Of a stretch of 5,774 bases of DNA, positions 5,642 through 5,774 are shown one piece after another. The stretch is from a bacterium (lineage in GTDB: Bacteria; Krumholzibacteriota; Krumholzibacteria; LZORAL124-64-63): contig QNDV01000171.1 in assembly GCA_003646045.1 (NCBI GenBank), positions 1 to 5,774 on the forward strand, read 5' to 3'. The translations under genes were made by a program, and so were the position numbers. Within the stretch, counting starts at the first letter, position 1; every line of letters starts with the position of its first letter. Under the pieces are notes generated by a model that worked only from the letters and a program-made list of their open reading frames with translations, was not told the origin of the DNA and searched no databases.

Positions 5642-5648
5642 GCCAAAT
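5629..5648. promoter_or_regulatory. Inverted-repeat operator candidate in front of the ArsR-family gene
   Basis: ATTTGGC (5629-5635) and GCCAAAT (5642-5648) are perfect 7-base arms with a 6-base spacer. The site covers the likely -10 region 40 bases before the regulator's start. ArsR/SmtB repressors are dimers that bind such AT-flanked inverted repeats and commonly repress their own gene. The assignment to this particular regulator is inference from position. Confidence 0.6.
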
Positions 5649-5674
5649 GTACAAACGATAATTCACCCCACTCC

Positions 5675-5680
5675 AAGAGG
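5675..5680 (+). promoter_or_regulatory. Ribosome binding site of the ArsR-family gene
   Basis: AAGAGG, seven bases before ATG 5688, supports that start for the truncated gene at the right edge. Confidence 0.55.
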
Positions 5681-5687
5681 CCCCTTT

Positions 5688-5774
5688 ATGGACACCACCA
5701 CCCTGAACCGCTTCACTGCCCGTGCGGGAGTCCTGAAAGCGCTCGCCCATCCCGCCCGCCTCTACATGGTGGAC
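5688..5774 (+). CDS. ArsR/SmtB-family transcriptional regulator, N-terminal fragment
   Basis: Only the first 29 codons are inside the window. The frame reads MDTTTLNRFTARAGVLKALA and then HPARLYMVD; VLKALAHPARL is the hallmark opening helix of the ArsR winged-helix family (compare LKALAHPTRLxIL). These proteins are usually about 100-120 residues long and are dimeric metal-, thiol- or redox-responsive repressors. The sensing residues cannot be seen because the gene runs off the right edge. It is divergent from the peroxiredoxin gene and has its own candidate promoter and operator, so autoregulation, and perhaps control of the peroxiredoxin gene, is plausible. Confidence 0.75.
   Translation, partial: MDTTTLNRFTARAGVLKALAHPARLYMVD

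Noticed and set aside
1..5774. CRISPR array, tRNA/rRNA genes, insertion sequence or phage integration signs
   Set aside because: No regularly spaced repeats, no recognisable RNA gene sequence, no transposase-like protein and no terminal repeats were seen.

Overview
The window comes from a GC-rich bacterial chromosome. Shine-Dalgarno motifs are clear in front of several genes, and a lipobox lipoprotein is present. I cannot assign a taxon from sequence alone. The mix of a long eukaryote-like GMP synthase, a selenoprotein peroxiredoxin and an unusual Cys-rich lipoprotein would suit a deltaproteobacterial-type or FCB-type environmental lineage, but this is only an inference.

Layout. On the + strand, the 3' part of guaA (GMP synthase, cut by the left edge) is followed through ATGA stop/start overlaps by a TauE/SafE (TSUP) anion transporter. 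A second ATGA overlap leads to a MATE/MOP-type membrane protein whose two halves are visibly repeated and which resembles the ANK (progressive ankylosis) family. After 44 bases comes a HAL2-type 3'(2'),5'-bisphosphate nucleotidase. This gene converges on a - strand gene for a secreted lipoprotein, and the two stop codons share one CTAG. Upstream of the lipoprotein gene, also on the - strand, lies a BCP/PrxQ-type peroxiredoxin. Divergent from it, at the right edge, an ArsR-family regulator begins; a perfect inverted repeat lies over its probable promoter.

Main point. The peroxiredoxin frame (4961-5419, -) contains one in-frame TGA, exactly where the family has its peroxidatic cysteine. The frame continues intact for 108 further codons with the conserved active-site Arg. 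A hairpin fitting the bacterial SECIS description lies just downstream: the apical loop begins 22 nt after the UGA and has G as its second base. I read this as a 152-residue selenoprotein with Sec44, not a pseudogene. The protein has no cysteine at all, so it would be a '1-Sec' peroxidase lacking the usual resolving Cys. An automatic annotation would split it into two fragments or call it a pseudogene.

How the genes may work together. The TSUP transporter and the PAP phosphatase both fit sulfur/sulfonate or sulfated-nucleotide metabolism, but this link is inferred. The peroxiredoxin and the divergent ArsR-family gene may form a stress-response pair. The lipoprotein has no assigned function.
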